From: AG25 sp035517615
Lineage (GTDB): Bacteria; Gemmatimonadota; Gemmatimonadetes; Gemmatimonadales; GWC2-71-9
Direction of reading: 5' to 3'
Assembly: GCA_035517615.1 (NCBI GenBank)
Contig: DATIYM010000050.1
Span: 13,776-77,775 of the forward strand
DNA length: 64,000 nucleotides
Below the pieces are notes generated by a model. It had not been told where the DNA came from and searched no databases. It saw only the letters and a list, made by a program, of their open reading frames with translations. Shown here in pieces: positions 63,930 to 64,000 of this stretch (the stretch's first letter is position 1; the number at the start of each line of letters is the position of its first letter). A program made the position numbers and the translations under genes.

Positions 63930-64000
63930 ATGAAGTACAAGATCGGGCTGCGCAAGACCGACGAGGGATTCAGCGCTTGGGTACCCGGACTGCCGGGGTG
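63930..64000 (+). CDS. HicB-family antitoxin-like protein (partial)
   Basis: The first 23 codons are visible. MKYKIGLRKTDEGFSAWVPG is the N-terminus of the HicB/UPF0150 fold (strand pair with 'EGF.AWVPGLPG'). The start is backed by GGGAGG 6 nt upstream. No hicA lies upstream, so either it follows downstream or this is an orphan. It sits directly after the attI-like core and may be the first gene cassette. Confidence 0.75.
   Translation, partial: MKYKIGLRKTDEGFSAWVPGLPG

Overview
The window is GC-rich, densely packed bacterial chromosome. Many genes overlap their neighbour by exactly 4 bp (GTGA, ATGA, TTGA). The content suggests an uncultured member of Gemmatimonadota or a close relative: serine/threonine kinases with long extracytoplasmic sensor regions, secreted Ig-like and PEGA-type proteins, a complete Pst/PhoU/PhoBR system, and ClpXP, HtrA and DnaK of ordinary bacterial type. 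No rRNA or other species-level marker is present, so this placement is inference.

Region 1 (1-19,000) is one large phosphate-stress island. It runs from a DUF3006 protein, PhoB, PhoR and a PPK2 kinase, to a glycosyltransferase/phosphodiesterase/PAP2 operon, to exopolyphosphatase, PPK1, SixA and a CHAD protein, to a phosphate porin and PstS, and finally PstC-PstA-PstB1-PstB2-PhoU. Four of its promoters carry tandem 7-mers of the form C(T/C)GTTAC spaced exactly 11 bp apart, which look like a lineage-specific PHO box. The island could take up phosphate, store or mobilise polyphosphate, and swap phospholipids for glycolipids.

Region 2 (19,000-34,600) holds a rhomboid protease, DnaK, HtrA and a TPR-containing Ser/Thr kinase. 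It is followed by a leftward metabolic run: aminotransferase, threonine-synthase-like PLP enzyme, a CysO-like sulfur carrier, XdhC and a MocA-like transferase. The PLP enzyme has a classical-looking transcription attenuator directly in front of its ribosome binding site. A periplasmic MsrB and a DUF4384 protein lie upstream.

Region 3 (34,600-48,300) contains a four-gene envelope operon (Ig-repeat lipoprotein, zinc-ribbon/PEGA Ser/Thr kinase, TPR-like protein, barrel-like protein), a tRNA-Leu(UAG), an Mpo1-like protein, the proteostasis block tig-clpP-clpX-engB, and a hybrid histidine kinase.

Region 4 (48,200-62,600) carries a leftward histidine operon (hisC-hisB-hisH-NUDIX-hisF-ATL) that lacks hisA, and a PilB/GspE ATPase fused to a receiver domain. 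It also has an outer-membrane protein and trpE whose start codons overlap head to head, an FHA-GAF-adenylate cyclase, and maf-dtd-glmS.

Region 5 (62,600-64,000) is accessory DNA: an integron-type tyrosine recombinase, then an attI-like site with two near-identical TTAYGCAGCAG motifs and a GTTAGAC core, then the start of a HicB-family gene. The site lies on the 3' side of the integrase, so this looks like an inverted-integrase integron with its first cassette at the window edge.
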